Below are positions 21,357-32,834 of a DNA stretch of 64,000 bases, one piece after another. A program made the translations under genes and the position numbers. Source of the DNA: Sequoia sempervirens (Eukaryota > Streptophyta > Pinopsida > Cupressales > Cupressaceae); the NCBI GenBank assembly GCA_007258455.2, contig VDFB02262723.1, forward strand, positions 62,001 to 126,000. The letters are read 5' to 3'. The number at the start of each line of letters is the position of its first letter. Position 1 is the stretch's first letter. Under the pieces are notes generated by a model that saw only the letters and a program-made list of their open reading frames with translations, had not been told where the DNA came from and made no database searches.

Positions 21357-22064
21357 AAAAGTGAATAAAATAATCCTCCTCAAGGTTCTTTCCTCATCAA
21401 AAGAAATGGCCACCTTTTAAAAACAACTTTAGTTACTACTATGGGGGCACTTTTCACTATTCCCTTTATAATTTTCTGTTACTATTCACTTTTTACTATT
21501 CCATTAAAGCAAACCTTAATATTTTCACTTTAACCCTGGATTCATCAACTGAACTCCAAACTGAAAGGCTCATAAGGCTCCCAGATAAACTCCACAGCCC
21601 TCAGTTGGGTCCCCTAACGATTCTGCTGACCTACAAGAACCCTAATAGTAGGCCAACCTCCACTATAGACTGAGCTGTCTAAGGAAGGGACATTACATAA
21701 GTTTCAAAAATTTTATGATATCAATGTAAACACTAGGACTGGTGAAATTTAATGAAAAGTCTCTTTATTGTTGCTGCTATTAAATTCTCAGTTTATTATC
21801 TCCTGTTAGTTACATTTTATTTATTAGATAATATTTATTAATGCATTGTTGCCTGGCATCCTATTGAGAAAATACATAAAAATTGCAAAATCATTCAAAA
21901 CAAACAAAATTACATCATTTAAACCTCAGCTGCCAGTGGTTAGAACCAGCAGGGTTCTTACATAAACCCTACGGCTAAAAATGGGGAGAACACACACATG
22001 TTGACTTAGAGAATGGGGACACACATGCGTAAGTTATCTACAAAAAATCACCTTTAAGATGAAA

Positions 22065-22086
22065 TATATATATATATATATATATT
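22065..22086. repeat. (TA)n microsatellite
   Basis: A simple AT run of about 20 bp lies in the non-coding stretch 21963-22244 upstream of the channel-gene exons. Nothing else is recognised in that stretch. Confidence 0.9.
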
Positions 22087-22244
22087 TCCTATCTAAGTGA
22101 TTTTAATTTATGCTTTTCTTTCTATTTGCATGTATTCAGATAATTTGTTTTATGAAGTTCTCTTCTACATAGAGAATTTACCTTTTTTTTGTTTAGTAGG
22201 TTATCATTGAAACATGATCTTCTATAACATGTATGCATGTTTAG

Positions 22245-23058
22245 GAGAAATAAGAAAGCCTTAACAGATTGCTTCTGGGACTCATGGGCATGTGTTTGTT
22301 CATCTTCTACTCATCTTAAGGTATGTGTGCTTCCTTTTATGCTGGTCTTACCATTGAAATGGAAAAAGTTTTTAAGTTTTATGAATCATAATGTTTAGTA
22401 AAGAGGGAAGGATATTATATGCATTGTGAAAAAACTGGATCAGTTGGTTCAAATAGAATCTTATGCATTGAATTTACAGGAACAAACATTTCAAGAGCGT
22501 TTTGTTGGGTTGTCATTGGCAGTTGGGGGTATGCTATTTTATTCTCTTCTTACTAGCACAATGACAGAAGGTTTTAGGGTAAGCATTTTGTAAACATAAA
22601 GAGTCTACTTAAGTTAATATTTCAAGAAATTTTCTTCTTATTGAATATAATGTAATTGTTGCTTAAATGATCATGTTTGCAGAGTTACATGAGTCGACTT
22701 AAGGAAGGAGCACATTTTGAAATAATGGAATCTGAGCATATTGTCATTTGTGGAGTGAATAGTCACCTTACAACAGTACTCAAGCAAGTGAACAAATCTC
22801 AAGAATTTTCAAATAAGTCTGGTATTGATCGATTAAGGTAACTCCAATACGAGGATTAATTGTTATACATTGAATGGCAAATAATTTGTAGTGAAAAATT
22901 GAAACTTTGAATTGTTGGGTGACAAATCCAAATGACATAAAGATGCATTGCAGGAGGCAAAGAGTTTTGATTTTGTCAGAGCAAGTAAAGAAAGATGTTG
23001 AAAAGCTAGTAGGACATGTAATCAAAGACTGCCGAAACATTGATGTTCTCACACGGAG
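22245..23058 (+). CDS. CASTOR/POLLUX-like ion channel, four internal exons of a partial gene
   Basis: Four exons with GT/AG borders, in one consistent frame: 22245-22320, 22480-22578, 22683-22837 and 22954-23058 (introns of 159, 104 and 116 bp). They encode CFWDSWACVCSSSTHLK, then RFVGLSLAVGGMLFYSLL and TSTMTEGFR (pore/last membrane helix). The RCK-like region follows with LKEGAHFEIMESEHIVICGV and RVLILSEQVKK. This is the order found in plant CASTOR, POLLUX/DMI1 and POLLUX-like envelope ion channels; I judge it nearest the POLLUX-like (non-symbiotic) group, from memory of the family. Those proteins are usually 800-900 aa, and only about 145 codons are here. No exon is found upstream to 21963 or downstream to 23762. 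The exons carry no stop, so this is either a live gene with introns enlarged by transposons or a recently captured or truncated fragment. Confidence 0.85.
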
Positions 23059-23762
23059 GTGAGATGCCTATCATATGCAATTGTATCTTACTTCAGTAGT
23101 TATTTGTTATTTTTTGTTCCTTGATGTGCTCAGTATCACTCAATATTTTATTGTTACAAATTTTCCATTTATTAAAGAAGATAGCTTAAGAAAAAATGTT
23201 TTCCTTCATAGGGCCTTTCGTAGTCCCTTTGTACTTTTTAATATCCCTTGGCAATGACATCTTTTTAAGAAACACATTAACCGTGGAATCCAAAAGCCTA
23301 ATGCACTTAAACCATTCCTTAAAAAGATAGATGGAGGTTTGATTTTTTTTCCATCTAATTTTTGCCATCACTTTTTTTTTATGGGCTTGTTTTTAAGCTC
23401 ACGTAATGAATTATTATACATTAATATTAATGGCCTCAATTTCTTAAAATTTCTTGAGATATTTTTGAATTAGATTGTAGCATAGGGGATGCGACCAAGA
23501 TCTATAGAAATAGTAGAGATGACTCAATATGCCATGATTGATACTATTCATATTCACAACCACAATAGAAACAAAGATAGAAAGATTCACGGACATATAC
23601 AGTACAGACATGATGTTATTCTCATTTCCTTAAATAGTTATGTACAAATTATCCAATTCACAGACAACAATGAGTCAGGGAGAATACTAAAGAGATTTTT
23701 CCCTGTGAATGTCATAACATGATCATATAGGTGAGGCATGTTGGGAATGTTAGTTGGGCAAT
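23059..23762 (+). other. Presumed intron or 3' flank of the channel gene
   Basis: It begins with GTGAGATG, a good donor after 23058 that splits a codon. The rest is AT-rich with no further channel exon that I can recognise, and no element ends were found. Confidence 0.5.
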
Positions 23763-24289
23763 CAATCTGTTACATCCCGATTTTATAGCTACTATTGTAT
23801 AGGGCAATTGATTGTAATGTTTGAATCTTGATGATGAATAAAACATGGTTGATCTCGTTATTAAATGAATGAGTCCTGTTTAAATGATGGTTTCATTTGA
23901 TTGTTACTTCTAAATGATTTAGTCTTGATTAAATGTTGCATACAATTATGGAATAATGTTATTCTAACTTGTGAGATGTTTTTACCTTGTTATGAGCATA
24001 TGACTGCCGATGTCATGTCATGGTGTGCAGGTATGAAGACTGTTCCTCCGGACAGAGGAGAGACATCATTCGGGGAGGAACTTGGTCGGGTAAACAGTAA
24101 CGATTACCAAATTGAGCATATACACACGTCAGTATAGGCTCTGAGAAACCATGTCAGTTATGAATGGTCTAGATAAGTCATCCTTAGGCTTTAGGAGTTA
24201 TGTTTACTTCTTTATGCTTTGAAAGTGATGAATACTCATTTGTCTGACTTACTGTGGAAAACGTAAATGGATATATGTTAATAGGTCAA

Positions 24290-24740
24290 GTGAGTATGTA
24301 AATACATGTATATAAATCCATATGTATATACATGTCAACACATACGTATACTCGGCAGACGGATATGCCCATACGTACGTGTCGACATGGTATACATACA
24401 TTTACGTGTACACTACGTTTTGTGATATACATATATATACATACCCATGTTATCTATTGCCTGTGAATAGTGATATTAATTATATTATTTAATATTGCCT
24501 AGGAGATTTACGTATATCTTTATATGAAAATATATATATTAATAAAATGATTATTAATATATACATCAATATATAAAGAATGTGTAAATAATTGTATATT
24601 TATATATTTTATAAATTATATGTGATAATAGTAAAATTAATATATTCTTATATATAAATACGTTTATATATAAAGATATATTAATATTTAATAAAATACA
24701 TATGTTTATAAAATATACAATATATATAATTAAAATTTAA
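24290..24740. repeat. AT-rich TATA/TACGTA dinucleotide-like stretch in N
   Basis: About 450 bp of imperfect TATATA, ACATATG and ATACGTA runs within the U3 part of N. Confidence 0.7.
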
Positions 24741-25381
24741 AATGAAGGAAAATATTTTCAAATAGAAATTATTAAAACAATTTCAATTTCAAAAGAATGA
24801 AATTCGCATTTTATAGTGTTAAAAATGGAAGAAGGAAATTTGTAATTTGTAAAATATGGAAGGATTAAATTCGCTTTTTACATTTGTGAAAGTTTAAATA
24901 TTAGAAGGTAGCCGTATTAAATATTTAAACATTTCAAAATACATTTGAAAATGAAGCAAACTTCATAAAAGGAAAAATTGAAAAGTCGAACTTAAGAAAA
25001 TGAAAGAAAATAAAAAAATTGAAACTCTCTCTTGAAATGGCGAAGGTCCCTGCGCAGCTGGAAATGAAAGAAGACATTTTCAAAGCTTTAAACCAGGAAA
25101 ATAATAATGAACCTCTGTGTTGGATCGATTTGGAACTTGACCTGGGACGCAGCAATAATATCAGGTTAAATTCTTACGCCTGGCAGCAAAACGTGGCTGT
25201 AGGTGGCGTTTTTATTTCAAAGTTGAAGTATTCTTCGATTTCTGGCTCCAAAGAAGTCGAATCATCGTGGAAGAACATGACTAAGGGTTTGAATGAATGG
25301 CAAGTAACGTTTTGACTGAGTAAACATAGAAATCTGTCAATATACATGCCCAGAAATGGGGAAACTGTTTTTAATACGGCT

Positions 25382-25389
25382 TATAAATA
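25382..25389 (+). promoter_or_regulatory. TATA box of N
   Basis: TATAAATA in the context GGCTTATAAATAGTTCAC, the best core promoter candidate in the LTR. Confidence 0.6.
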
Positions 25390-27021
25390 GTTCACAGTTC
25401 TTCATTCGGATTCATTCTTTTGCTTTCTGATTTGTGGCAATATTAGAGAACGTATACACTGCAATTTGAGAGTTTAGGCTGTGAGTTATAGTTAATATTC
25501 TGTGCAAAGAATTCCAATCAAGGATTAGAGTATTTTCAGCCGTTCTTCTTAGACTATTGTAAAATTCTATAGCAATCTTTCTGTGGAGGATTTTTGGCTG
25601 AGGAATTTGGTTGCTGTGATCAACATTAGAAGGCTGCTAATAAAGGAACATTGGAAAAGAGCTTATACAGGCATGTTTTTCTTATTTAAAGATTATAGTT
25701 TAAACTGTTTTCTTTTACGGTCTTTGGAATTGCTGATTACATTAAGGTGAAATAATTAAATTATTCCTAGGATTCATATGTTGTTTGATAATTTATTATT
25801 GCATAATGATTTAAGGGACTTCATTTTATGCAAGGGTAGGTGATAGGGAATAACAAGGTAGCTAAAGGATATAGCTTAATGCATTTCAAATATATTCAAT
25901 TTGGTTAAAGAAGATTTAGTAGGAATTTGGGGATTTTGAATGAAAGGGATTTAATGTGGTTAAGAAGGATTTAGTAAGAAATTGGTTTTTATAAAAAGAA
26001 AAGATTCAATTTGATTATATGCATTAGTAGGAGATTATATGCATTGCACTACAAGACTGTCTTTTGTGTGTGATAATTGAATGATAGTATTAAATGATTT
26101 TGCAATTGTTTGGAGTTTCAAACTTGTATGATCTCCATATATGGAGAATACGTAGAATATGTATTAATTTCTAGGAACGAAATGATGTCAATAAAAAGTG
26201 TATTCCTAGCTTGTGTTATTAGATTAACATTAGGAAGCTTCTCTCCTAGGATAAAGATTTCTGGAAACAGGAGATAGGATAGTAAACACTTGCTTAAAGA
26301 CTCATTTACAGTAAACTGTTTGAGGTAGGAAGTCTGGGGTAAACTGAACCCACTGAAGGACATGGCCTACGCATAGAGTAAGTTAGCCCTAAGTCAAATC
26401 GGCCCTGAGTAGTGTTTATGATAGATGACCTTCATTCGAAGTACTGAATGAGAATACTTTGGCCAAAGTAGTGAAAGGTACGACATCCACCTAGGTGTGT
26501 GATAGTTGAGACTACACTGTCAGTTCATTGTGATCCGAGTACTAGATCGAGATTGTGAAATAGCAAGGTTCTAGTTGAGTAGGACACAACACTATGCTCA
26601 GTTGGTAATCGTTAAAGGATACCCTACCAATCTCTTCTTCGAAGGGAGGGCCGTTCATTGCAAAATGATCGTGCGGGGGACCGCATTATAAGTCCGTGGT
26701 TGGCGGAAAAGCGAGTGATGTTTCTCCTCCACAGCAAGCGGCCGATGTACCAAGATTTGAAAGGATGGACGCCTGGACCTTCTTACTTCTATTTGTGCAA
26801 AAGCTTACGAGCTATGTATGTAACTGTATTACTTTTTAACTCTGGTTTATATTTGCAATGAAAATGAAATTCATGAGGAAACATATTGTAACTTGTACGT
26901 GTTTATCAATAAAGAAAGGAAGAAATTTTATTGTATTATCTTTGTTATATGTTACTTTTACATGTTTTAAGTGCGAATTGGAAAGTTTTTAATTTACGCA
27001 GAATTGGGTCGTTACACAATC

Positions 27022-27289
27022 AATGAACACCTTTTACATAACCACATCATTCTAATCATAAAATTTAGTTATTTGCACATCATGCTTCATTCTATTCTAA
27101 ACATCATGCTATAACTTTATTCATAACATAATTTCAAAAAATAAAAAAATACATAAAGAGTTATTTTGTATTCTTGGCATGTAGACACAAGACAAAGGAC
27201 AAAGAGGGAAAACACCATAATTATATCGAACCACAAACAATGATTTGATTTATTTACTTACTAAAATAAGAAAAAGGCCAAAAAAACTT
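27022..27289. other. Non-coding stretch between N and the integrase remnant
   Basis: AT-rich. I see no exon, element end or RNA gene. Confidence 0.5.
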
Positions 27290-27800
27290 ACTAGAAAAAT
27301 AACTTGAGTTGTTGTCCATTTATGGGAAAATTTAATTTTTCATCTTCCTTGCTGGAGAGAAGGAATGGATTTGGTCTAGCAATAGCATCAGTTTTATAAG
27401 GACCAAGCCACATGCTCTCAAACATTTCGTGCCTTACTAAATTGTCACACAATTTATCCCACATCATCATCAAGTCTCCAAATTTGAACTAAACAGCTGT
27501 TGCTTTACAATAAAAAATTCTTTTCATTTGAATAGTGATAACCATTCTATGATGACACATAAGCTGCCCTTCTATTCTCATCTGCATGAATGAGATTGTG
27601 GATTCTATTTACTAGAGCATTAAAATGGTCATTCTTAAGAAAATTAAATTACGTTTGGTAACAGGAAATTGAATATTTGTCAGAATTATTGCTTTAGTGC
27701 CATATATAAGAGAAAAAAGTGTCAATCAATTTGATCTCTTATTTGTTGCTCTTTCTGCCTACCATGCATACTTAAATCTTTCTGTCCCAATTTCTTTTAT
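27290..27800 (-). pseudogene. Gypsy integrase C-terminal remnant
   Basis: Minus-strand pieces in more than one frame read LIYGTKAIILTNIQFPVTK (the usual PF.LVYG..A..P region), ALVNRIHNLIHADENRRAAY (the helix before the C-terminal domain), and MMMWDKLCDNL...WLGPYKTDAI...LNFPINGQQLKLFF (the GPY/F-type C-terminus of gypsy integrases). Stops and frameshifts show it is long dead. No reverse transcriptase is found upstream on this strand, so only the tail of pol survives. Confidence 0.75.
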
Positions 27801-27896
27801 TGTCATCTAGAACCTTCCTGATGATATTGGATTGTTATGATTCTACAAAATATATTTTCCAAATCAAATTTTTATTTATTCAGCGAGTTATAATTT

Positions 27897-30235
27897 TCAT
27901 ATTAATCGCAGATTATCATGGCGAGTGGCCTTCAATTCCTTTTCCCATGTCGTCTTCACCAAATGCACTGCCTCCTTGAGATGCTTGTTGACTTTTTCTA
28001 ACTCCTTATCTTTTGCTTCCAATTGCTTGGCCAACTCTTCTTCAAGGGCTTTTATCGTGCTGCCTTTGTCCAGTATTGTTGCCTCTCTAGTGATCACCTT
28101 CATTTTCTCCTCCTGTAGAAGGTGAGTCTGCTGCTGAAGCTCCCCCTCTAAGGACTCTGCCTTGGCATGAATCTATTGGGAAAGAGTGATGGCTTGTTCT
28201 GCTTTGCTGGTCACTTTGTCATAGTTCACCTCATATCTCTTACACGCTAGAAATAGTTCCTTGTAGGTCATTTCCATCTCGAAGAGCTATGCTACCAACT
28301 TGTCATCCTTCCCGTGGAAGGTTGGCCTCTTGGGAAGCCAAGCCACTATCATTTTTGGTGTCTATTTGGTTGGCCAATCGTCACTTATAAAGATGCGACT
28401 GAACTCCTTGCCACTTTGTGTTCATGAAGTGTAGAATCCTCTGTGCCTCGCATTCTGCTATAGGAGAGTAGCTCCGGTGTAATGTTTTAGCAATGTCTGA
28501 TACCTCCTTTATTACGAGAGTGATGGGCTCCAAGCTGTGAATGTATCACTCAATAGTCCTCAATGGGTCCTCTCGGTCTGGTTTGGGAATTACAATAGCA
28601 ATTCCCTTCGACAAGGCATCAGTGTCAATGGAGTCCATTTGTTTCCGCGGAGGCAGGCACAACTAGCTTGGGCGTAGTGTGGGGTTCCTCTTCCTCATCC
28701 GATAGAATGTGCACTACCTGTTGAGCGGGCTCTCCCATCTCAGTCGCTGGCTGCTTGGTGGCTGGTTGCTCGGCGGCTGGCATGGCTACTGCTGGCTGTG
28801 TGCTGTAGGCTGCTACGGCTGGTTGTGTGCTCTCGGCTGCTACGACCTCCTGTTGCTCTATGTTCGCCTCTATCTCCATCTGATTAGGCGAGTGTATGGG
28901 AGAAATATCTTCTATCCGAATAGGAGTCCCCAATAATTGCAATCAACCGTCCACATGCGGTGTCCCTCCTGGTGATGCTATGAATATGGTGTCAATCTCT
29001 TCCATCGTGCCAACCAATGTTGCACTCTCAGCTACTCGACCCTTGGCTACTCCTTCCCTTCGGGCAACTCCTGCTGCTCAACTGGTGCAACCTCGGCTAC
29101 TCCACCCTCAACAACTTCTTCCCCTTCGCCCACTCTTCCTTCGGCCAACTTGTGTTGCTCGGCTGGTGCCATTACTTGAGGGTTAACTTCCACTGGATAG
29201 ATGCCTACAAGTGTGGTGCTGGATATAAACGCGACAATGCTATCTGCTCATAGTCATCGCTACTTTCTTGCTTCCTCTTCCTCTTCACCATTCTTGGTTC
29301 CTCTCTTGCTGCTTCGGCGTCCAATGTTGTCCACCTGAAGACTGTTGGCCAAGAACGGTTGAGTCTCTTGCCGGCTGTAATTTCCCCAACTTGCCCTCTG
29401 GCACCTAGTTATACATTGCATCCAGAAACAAGCCTGTCAAGTGCTGAGTCATGTAGAATGCTTTATGCTTGCATTCCAGAAACTCTCTGGTCCTCTCCGA
29501 CAGGTAGAGCGCCCAATTGTATACTCGTCCTACGCTCAATCCAAACATATAATCAACCATCCATGTCGCTATGTCCGAGGCTCTGCTGGTTCCTGTCAAT
29601 TTGCATTTTATAAGATCCATTAGACACTTCTAGCCGGAATTTACTAGCATGTGCTTTCGCAACCCTTTGGCACCTGTGTTCTAGATTGTTTCTTTTTCTT
29701 TTGTTGTTATGTCTGGTCTGCAAATGCGTTTGATAATCATCTCCTTCTACTGCACAGTCATCTTGGTTGTTGGTTTGGTAATCACCTGCGCAGACGCAAG
29801 TATTCCAAAAACCCTCCCGAAATCCATTGGGTAGAAGGCGGTGGTGATTGGAAAACCCTAATATTCAATTGTGCTTCATTAAGCATGCTAGTTATAATTT
29901 GCCACAATAGCCTTCAAAAAGCTTTCAAATTCCCTTGCATTAAAGAAAAGACACTGGGCTACCTTGTCTACCTATGCCAAAGCAAGTGCTCGTTTAATAG
30001 GGTAATCTGATGTTGTCTCTTGCCACCATGTCTTGCACTCTGTGCTTGTAAGGCTCTCCCAGGTCAGAGAGTCTGTTGTCACATTGTCCATTTTCCCTTT
30101 GTCTATCTTGCCTCCAACAACCTTAACTCTGACTACTATCTTCTTCCCTTTTCCACTAGTGTTGGCATCCATTTTCTCCCACCCATGAAAACGACAACAC
30201 TTTGGTTTGAATTTGATTTTTCTTGGTATTACCAT
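27897..30235 (-). pseudogene. Decayed long ORF, possible third branch of the giant-LTR ORF family
   Basis: The reading frame starts at 30235 and is broken by many stops. Segments in order: SLTWESLTSTECKTWW (shared with the small ORF at 1575-1901); a stretch with FGRVFGI; then VYNWALYLSERTREFL followed by HKAFYMTQHLTGLFLDA, resembling YVNWAKMISDNLHEQL and KTFYMGSYIIYMLA of B; a Ser/Ala/Thr-rich linker; and a strongly charged coiled coil at 28103-27897 (KALEEELAKQLEAKDKELEK). The alignment to B is mine and weak. It is preceded on this strand by a CGTACG-type array (30784-30330), as in the gag-protease element, suggesting the 3' part of a relative of that element. Confidence 0.55.
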
Positions 30236-30329
30236 CCTCTAATTCCTCCAGCCGATATATGGTACAACGCTTGTTTTCCCTCGAAGTTGGCATGATTTAA
30301 ATATAACTATTTTTTATTTCTGTAAGCTC

Positions 30330-30784
30330 CAGTCGATATTTGGTATGACACTCTTTGTCTCACTATGGCGTGATTTTATATGCTCGATGGATGGTATGGC
30401 AGTGAAGACTTTGCAATGTTGACACTTTACGTTGTCAAGGTCGATAATTGGTACGACTTGGTTAGTGATTGATTTGATGAATGGTACGACATCCTTCTTC
30501 TTGCTATGTGCGGCATATCTTCTTCTCCTCCCTCGTATGACGATCACCTTCCTTAGCTGTACATTCGTACGGATTTGTGTTTTTTGTCTTGAATGATTTC
30601 CCAATCTCTTGTGTGTATGACCCTCTTGCTTTTCCAATTGTACGGTCTTCTTATTCTCTTCACTTCGTATGGCTGATTGCTTTACTCTTATGGACTTCTC
30701 CTTGTATGGACCTAACCTTGTGTGCTTTGGCCAAAATGCTTCTTTGTTCTGGTGATTCCTTCTCTTCAAATGGTCATACGGTTT
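30330..30784. repeat. Decayed CGTACG-type motif array
   Basis: About ten motifs of the form GTACGA, GTATGA, CGTACGG, CGTATG and CATACGG lie between 30335 and 30780. They look like the array at 2458-3345 with many C-to-T or G-to-A changes at the CpG positions. Confidence 0.6.
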
Positions 30785-30902
30785 TGTTGTGACCTTTTCA
30801 CACATCACCCCATTTAAAATGGGGACCCCCTAATTTTTGCTCCGTTCCTCGTCTTTTGGCTTTGGTTTTGTCTCTCTCTGTGTGTGTCTCTTTCTGTTGT
30901 CT
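30785..30902 (+). repeat. Inverted copy of the L start at its far end
   Basis: Plus-strand TGTTGTGACC, the CCCCATTTAAAATGGGG hairpin and a CT-rich run match the start of L (61508-61391, minus) more closely than the starts of B or C. They abut the L ORF in reverse, making a terminal inverted repeat by rearrangement. Confidence 0.8.
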
Positions 30903-30903
30903 T

Positions 30904-32528
30904 CCTCCAAGCGGTCAAGGCATCCTGGGTATTCTGAATCAGGCTGGAGAAAGGCGAAGTGTTCTCAAAATCATCCTGCACAAAAGTCTTCACCTCTGAA
31001 AAGAAAGGTGCCAATCCACTCCTCAAACCATTAGTAGTCACCTCCTCGGAAGTCAATCTCCTAGCAAAGATAGCCTCAAGCGTGTTCAGGACTCCATCTA
31101 TAATATTTCTCATGGCCTTTCTAATTCTGGCCGAATCTGCCTGTGCTGCATCAAAGAATCTTTGGCCTGTGACAACTGAAGAATACCAGCTGGTGAAATC
31201 ATATCTATCACCCTCATGAATCATGCCTCCCTCAACCAAAGTCCGTAAGGGAGTATGCATGAAAGCCTCTAGACACTGAGCAACCCTATTCTGATAGATA
31301 TGAGCATCGCCCCAAGCCTGATCAACTGCATCCATCTGTGCCATAATGCTTGAAGCCTGCTGATAAGCATGAGCAAGATCCTCCATAAATTTTTCTGTCT
31401 CAGCACGAACGCCAGCAACCCACTTATCTGCTTCTTGTGCCATCTTCCTCAAATCTTCCAAGCCGCTGACAGACTCTCTAGGAAACTTGACTGGAAGCCC
31501 AATTGCCGGATTTTCTTGCCCACAAGGACGAGACAAATGCTGTACGTAGCCAATCAAGGTCTTGTGATCCTTCTTCAATTTCTTATATTTTCCTTCAGTT
31601 CGGAGCAATCTGTCCTTGAGTGCCTGGTAGGAGTTATCATACTCAATTATCTGTGCTCCCGTCGGGCGACCTAACTCCATGGTGGTAATCACATAGTTTT
31701 CTGGAACAACATCATCTCGATCACACTCAACCCTTGGCACAACCATGTGAAGGGTGCGAGAGCCATCCTCATTTGCTGAAATCTTTGAAAACTTCCTAGC
31801 TCTCTTCTTTGTTGGAGGCGCGCTTATGCTCCTCAGGAATTCCTCCATCTCAACTGCTGGATCAGCCTCTTCACTGGGGCTCCTCCTCATTCTATCTCTG
31901 AGCCAATCCGGAACCACCTGCTGTAAATCTGAAATAATAAGTGGCTGCTCATTCCTTGCTTCCTCTTCACGGAATTCTTCTCTAACTTCATCTTGGCGAG
32001 GCTCACCAACTTCCACAGGCTGAGTATCCGCTGAACCTTGGGCCTCTTGTCCTGTAATTGTGTCATCCTCCACTGCTGCCTCAATCTCCTGCTGGAAGTG
32101 TGTATCTGTGGCCGTTTCTTCATCTTCTTCTTGCTGATTACCTCTAGTAGGTGCGTTGACACTCTGGCCAACAGACTCCCTTCGTGGCAGCTGATTTTCC
32201 TCTTGTAATTCCTGTTCCTTATTCAACATATTTCTCTGATCAGCAAACAATGAAATCTCCTGTATACTTGGAGAATGTGTCTCCAATGGTGTAGGTAATG
32301 CCACCTCAACTGTCAGAGGCTCTGGCTGGATTGGCTCCTTCCTTCGTGACTCTGGAGCTCGAGCAACCTGCTTCTTCTTCGTAATAGTTGGCAACCTATG
32401 ATCTCCCATCAAGTTGTAAGTAAGAGGGGTGGATATGCTCTTAAGCCTATTCACATGTCTCTCAACCCATCCTCTGGTGAATGTTAGGATTGGGATGCCA
32501 AGTGTATCCAAATCCACAATCTCCGGCT
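30904..32528 (-). pseudogene. C-terminal half of the L ORF
   Basis: The frame is open from about 32523 to the fold-back junction near 30903, about 540 codons. It continues the N-terminal half at 54229-55775 exactly across B: the sequence agccg is duplicated there and the codons read on as PEIVDLDTLGIP. It contains RAPESRRKEPIQPEP, a Glu/Gln-rich linker, VVPDWLRDRMR, ELGRPTGAQI and a Lys-rich coiled coil (EGKYKKLKKDHKTL). About 55 residues present at the end of B (to LDDDLLED) are missing. Function unknown; the piece could look like an independent gene but is not. Confidence 0.8.
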
Positions 32529-32529
32529 T

Positions 32530-32567
32530 GTTGTGACGTTTTCACACATCGCCCCATTCAAAATGGG
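32530..32567. other. Terminal hairpin of family 1 units
   Basis: CCCCATTCAAAATGGGG, a 7-bp stem, lies about 25 bp inside the end. It recurs in C (about 53085-53103) and at 30785-30902 (CCCCATTTAAAATGGGG), and is imperfect in L (about 61471-61488). Confidence 0.7.
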
Positions 32568-32834
32568 GACCCCTAATTTTTGCTCCATTCTGGTCTTTTT
32601 GGCTTTGGTTTTTGTCTCTCTCTCTCTGTCTGTCTCTTTTCTGGTGTCTACCTTTCCGGGGACGTTCCCGTCTGCGAGCTTAAACGTAAAATTTGGCCAA
32701 GTCTGAAAATTAGGGTTTACATCTTTCTGGTCAGTCTAAGGTCAAAAGAAGTGAATAAATTGAAAACAGAGCTTGACATTGATGTCAGTATGCTTCCAGT
32801 TGACTCTCAGCTAAATTTCATCAGATTCTGACAA

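Larger units (their letters stand above)
17312..21697 (-). mobile_element. Solo LTR R (about 1.24 kb) with nested I, TSD taagt
   Basis: On the minus strand it starts TGTAATGTCCCTTCC at 21697 and ends GGGATACTTCA at 17312. The duplication taagt lies at 17307-17311 and 21698-21702. Without I it is 1,235 bp. It belongs to the TGTNATGTCCC group with M, O and P. No coding sequence is seen. Confidence 0.85.
16236..21962 (+). mobile_element. 3' LTR of element M (about 1.34 kb), split by solo LTR R
   Basis: It starts TGTAATGTCCCC at 16236, with TATAAAA at 16786, an ACTATTTATAGTAAGT hairpin at about 16410, and R inserted at 17311. It resumes at 21703 and ends at AGGGTTCTTACA (21962). The end is placed by similarity to the end of P (AGGGTTTCTACA) and because the resulting 1,336 bp matches the 1,375 bp of P. 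U3 shares the phrase CTATTCCTGGCCCTCGTA with O, and less closely with P. Confidence 0.7.
23768..27016 (+). mobile_element. Solo LTR N, 3,249 bp, TSD caatc
   Basis: It starts TGTTACATCCCG at 23768 and ends GGGTCGTTACA at 27016. The duplication caatc is at 23763-23767 and 27017-27021. A TATA box (25382) lies about 1.63 kb before the end. No primer-binding site or coding sequence is present; the 98-codon frame at 25019-25315 has no recognisable homology. Its ends resemble those of Q, suggesting one family. Confidence 0.88.

Noticed and set aside
23075..23722. Small ORFs after the channel exons as further exons
   Set aside because: No similarity to the expected C-terminal part of the channel and no consistent splice sites.
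25019..25315. A 98-codon ORF in LTR N
   Set aside because: It lies in the U3 of a solo LTR with no homology I recognise and no codon or motif support.
30904..32517. A separate 567-codon host gene
   Set aside because: It continues the ORF at 54229-55775 across B, and its last codons run into an inverted element end.
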